From a virus: DNA of 21,073 nt. This document shows, one piece after another, positions 18,666-21,073 of the stretch (positions within the stretch are counted from its first letter, which is position 1; each line of letters begins with the position of its first letter). The notes beneath the pieces were generated by a model. That model was not told the DNA's origin, did no database searches, and worked only from the letters and a program-made list of their open reading frames with translations. The DNA lies in IMG/VR virus record IMGVR_UViG_3300047471_000692, positions 1 through 21,073 of that record; one strand, written 5' to 3'. The translations under genes were made by a program, and so were the position numbers.

Positions 18666-21073
18666 CTAGAATACGAGGAAGAAACCGTCCTGACCGGCGC
18701 CGACCACAGGCGCGCCGATCGTCGGGCTCGCGACCCAGTTGCCTTGCCCCTGGAAGGTCGCGCGCACCGTCATGCCCTGGCGAAGGCTGGCAGACAGACT
18801 GCCGGCGCCGACGAATTGCGCGCCAAATGTCTGACGCTGCGCCAGCTGTGCTTGAAGGTTACCTGCGCCGGCAAATTGCGCATTGATTGCCTCGCGCATC
18901 CGCAGCGTCGGAACGAAACTGCCAGCGCCGGCAAAGCTCGCATTGATCTGCAGCGGCTGGCCGCTAATTATTAATTGCGCGACCCAATTGCCTACGCCGA
19001 CGAATTGCGCGCCGAAGGCCTGGTTCAGTTGGATCTGCGGAACGAAATTGCCGGCACCGTTGAATGTCGCGCCGAATGCCTGGCCTAATTGAATCTGCGC
19101 GAGGAAATTTCCAGCGCCGGCAAACGTCGCAGCGATCGATTTGAATTTATCGACATTGGCCGACCAGGCGCCCACACCACTGAAGTTGCCGGTGAAGAAC
19201 AACGCCGAGTTGATCCTGGCAGTCCAGGCGCCTGCACCATCGAACCGGGCGGCGATCGCCATGCCCAGATTGATGGAGCTCGACAGCGCACCGCTGCCGG
19301 CGAAAGTCGCAGCGATCGATTTAAATTTACTGACGTCGGCCGTCAGCGCGCCTACGCCGTTGAAGGTGGCCGACATGGCCATCTGCTGCAGCAGCGCCGC
19401 GCTCAGAGCTCCGGCGCCGTCGAAGCGCGCATTGATCGCTTCGTTCAGCCGCATCGTGGCGGTGAGCCCGCCAGCGCCGTCAAAGTTCGCATTGATGGCC
19501 CAGGCGTTGAAGATGCCCGGTATGGTGAGAGTAGGATCGGCCCACAAACCGACGCCGTTGAAATTGGCGCCGATCGCCATGCCCAGATTGACGAAAGCAG
19601 ATAGGCCGCCAGCGCCCTGGAATGTTGCCGCAATCGATTTAAATTTGCTGACGTCGGCAGACCAGGCGCCTGCGCCCTGCCACGCAGCATTGACGGCCAT
19701 GCCTTGGCTGAGCGCCGCCAACAAAGCGCCAGCGCCCTGGAAGCTCGCCGTTAAATTTTTAAATTTGCTGATGTCGGCCGTCAGGGATCCGGCGCCCTGG
19801 AAAGAGGCGAACGTCGACATCTGCTGCAGGAGCACTGCAGTCCAGCCGCCCGTGCCCACCCAGGCCGCCGTGATGTTTTTCGATTTGCTGACGTCGGCTG
19901 TCAGAGCTCCGGCGCCGGCAAACGACGCATTGATAGCCTCGGCCAGATTGACGCTCGCCTGCAGAACTCCGGCTCCGGCAAATGTTGCCGCTAGATTTTT
20001 TATGTTCGAAACATTTGCGGAGAGACTGCCGACGCCGGCCCAGGCCGCCGTGATCTGCCACGCCGTGCCCGTTGAGAATTTAGCAAACGAATACTGACCG
20101 ACCGCATATTCGCCGACCGCGGGCCACCCAGCCCTGCGAACCTTGTCGAGGTTGATAAAAAGTTTGGGAGCAGAAATAGCCCCGGCACCGGCAAACGTCG
20201 CAGCAATCGCGTGAGCAGTGGACCCTGCATAGGTGATAACGATAAGGCCGGCACCACCGGATCCACCCGTGCCATTGCCGGCACCACCACCGCCACCGCC
20301 ATGACAATTCGTGCCAGTTGCACTTCCGCCCGCGCCAGCGCCCGAGCCACCGCCACCGCCACCACCGCCGGTCGACTTGGTGACAACGCTTGTCGTAGTC
20401 CCGTCAGCAAGATGCGTCGACGTCCAGACACCCGTACCGACCGCGGGTGTTACGCCGGCACCAGAACCGCCATCGCCGCCAGGACCGCCGCCGTTGGCGT
20501 TGGTGCCGCCCGCGCCTGCGCTGGTCGTGCCTGTGCCGCCAGTGCCGCCGCCTGTCGATGTGCCAGCTCCCGAGCCACCGCCGCCGCCGAAGTCCTGGCC
20601 CGCCGTCGTGTTGTCGCCGGGGCCGCCCGTTCCGCCTGTGCCACCGGGACCGCCCGCACCGCCACCGCCTCCTCCGGTCAGCGCAGTCGCGCCTCCGAGC
20701 CCACCGCCGCCGCCGTTATTGCCAGTGCCGCCAGTGCCGGTTGAACCGCCAGCGCCGCCGGTCGCAGATGTCGCGGCAATGCCGCCCTGCGCCGACAGCG
20801 TCGCGCCTGCGAATGTTGTGCCGTTCCACCAAGTATTGTTTCCGTTGGTGCCGGCGCCAACGCTCGCAGCGATCGAAACATTGATCGTGCCGGACAAACC
20901 GGCCACGTTGGTTGCCTTGCGATATTGGCCGCCGCCAGATCCACCCGCACCCGCGCCAGCCGCCGTTCGCCCACCGGCACCGCCGCCAATCACCTCAATC
21001 GTATTTGTGGCTGACCAATCTGCGGGAATCGTGAAAGTGGTTGTGCCAGTTGTGAGAAAAATAACCTTAGTGG
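18666..21073 (-). CDS. Repetitive tail (fibre-like) protein, 5' end cut by the window edge
   Basis: The open frame enters from the right edge and ends at TAG 18666 (802 codons seen). The first visible part (VIFLTTGTTTFTIPADW, then NTIEVIGGGAGG) is the typical start of a glycine-rich phage tail domain. A Gly-rich stretch (about 20220-20995) follows, then 23 repeats of about 20 residues of the form hxAxFxGxGxLxAxhxxxxx, and a short non-repetitive end (GAGQDGFFLVF). It is probably a receptor-binding or tail-fibre component. GTG 20993 is not the true start, because the frame is open and family-like upstream of it. Confidence 0.85.
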   Translation of the reverse strand, partial: TKVIFLTTGTTTFTIPADWSATNTIEVIGGGAGGRTAAGAGAGGSGGGQYRKATNVAGLSGTINVSIAASVGAGTNGNNTWWNGTTFAGATLSAQGGIAATSATGGAGGSTGTGGTGNNGGGGGLGGATALTGGGGGGAGGPGGTGGTGGPGDNTTAGQDFGGGGGSGAGTSTGGGTGGTGTTSAGAGGTNANGGGPGGDGGSGAGVTPAVGTGVWTSTHLADGTTTSVVTKSTGGGGGGGGSGAGAGGSATGTNCHGGGGGGAGNGTGGSGGAGLIVITYAGSTAHAIAATFAGAGAISAPKLFINLDKVRRAGWPAVGEYAVGQYSFAKFSTGTAWQITAAWAGVGSLSANVSNIKNLAATFAGAGVLQASVNLAEAINASFAGAGALTADVSKSKNITAAWVGTGGWTAVLLQQMSTFASFQGAGSLTADISKFKNLTASFQGAGALLAALSQGMAVNAAWQGAGAWSADVSKFKSIAATFQGAGGLSAFVNLGMAIGANFNGVGLWADPTLTIPGIFNAWAINANFDGAGGLTATMRLNEAINARFDGAGALSAALLQQMAMSATFNGVGALTADVSKFKSIAATFAGSGALSSSINLGMAIAARFDGAGAWTARINSALFFTGNFSGVGAWSANVDKFKSIAATFAGAGNFLAQIQLGQAFGATFNGAGNFVPQIQLNQAFGAQFVGVGNWVAQLIISGQPLQINASFAGAGSFVPTLRMREAINAQFAGAGNLQAQLAQRQTFGAQFVGAGSLSASLRQGMTVRATFQGQGNWVASPTIGAPVVGAGQDGFFLVF
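18735..20210. repeat. Coding tandem repeat, about 60 bases per unit, 23 units
   Basis: The unit encodes a pattern such as IAATFAGAGALTADVSKFKN. The F/W-x-G-x-G core is nearly invariant, while the last ten residues vary and alternate in part between a SKFK(S/N) type and an NLG(M)A or LQQM type. Two units are longer because of insertions (near 18960 and 19510). The DNA copies are diverged, so the array is old or under selection for diversity. Confidence 0.85.

Noticed and set aside
19141-20097. Rightward frame of 318 codons over the repeat array
   Set aside because: It is the mirror of the tandem repeat in the tail protein. A repetitive coding sequence often keeps the opposite strand open.
18735-20210. 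Array of about 60-base repeats as a possible CRISPR
   Set aside because: The repeats are diverged, have no unique spacers of fixed length, and lie in one continuous open reading frame.

Overview
The window is a contiguous 21 kb piece of a tailed double-stranded DNA bacteriophage or prophage. Both edges cut genes. The GC-rich sequence, the codon use and the families recognised (DUF5681-like small terminase, DUF6496, YqaJ plus ERF recombination pair, VRR-NUC nuclease, an orphan EPACGRG/NPPF methyltransferase, AlpA-like small DNA-binding proteins) point to an alphaproteobacterial host, most likely Rhizobiales (Bradyrhizobium-like). That host guess is an inference from remembered families, not from a search. 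No integrase, portal, capsid or tRNA gene is visible here.

Layout, left to right. (1) 1-7147, transcribed leftward: packaging and structural accessory genes. These are a DUF6496 protein, small hypothetical and membrane proteins, the small terminase (5867-6235), an unusual ~800 bp gene-free stretch rich in palindromes and short repeats (4703-5508), a proline-rich repeat protein, the large terminase (2481-3986), a PD-(D/E)XK nuclease-like protein and three or four structural-type genes running off the left edge. One small coiled-coil gene (4529-4702) is on the other strand. (2) 7215-9116, rightward: ten very small genes, nine junctions in a row being 4-base ATGA or GTGA overlaps. Several encode single-span membrane peptides and one an excisionase-like winged helix. 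They start at a promoter carrying a perfect 15-base palindrome. (3) 9339-10073 leftward and 10189-10648 rightward: two small divergent units from back-to-back promoters, including a zinc ribbon and an AlpA-like protein. (4) 14188-10702, leftward: an early/replication operon with an HTH regulator, a VRR-NUC nuclease, a replication protein with an iteron-like origin inside it, an overlapping replication partner, a DNA methyltransferase, small conserved phage proteins, a DUF6456-like protein and a secreted or membrane-anchored protein. (5) 14301-16605, rightward: the recombination operon with YqaJ exonuclease, ERF single-strand annealing protein and two small partners. (6) 21073-16654, leftward: a glycine-rich and 20-residue-repeat tail protein (cut by the right edge), a three-domain endolysin and a membrane-anchored coiled-coil lysis protein.

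How it fits together. The HTH gene and the recombination operon diverge from a lambda-like control region (14225-14300). Both promoters have the same architecture, with a CAGGTGNCCTG palindrome inside the spacer, and a perfect copy of the same palindrome sits in the promoter of the small-gene operon at 7161-7175. I read this as one repressor controlling three promoters. The most interesting items are that operator set, the candidate replication origin (13317-13391), the gene-free region between the terminase genes as a packaging-site or regulatory candidate, the chain of overlapping micro-genes, and the 23-unit tail repeat. I did not find a recognisable anti-phage defence system, CRISPR array or transposon.
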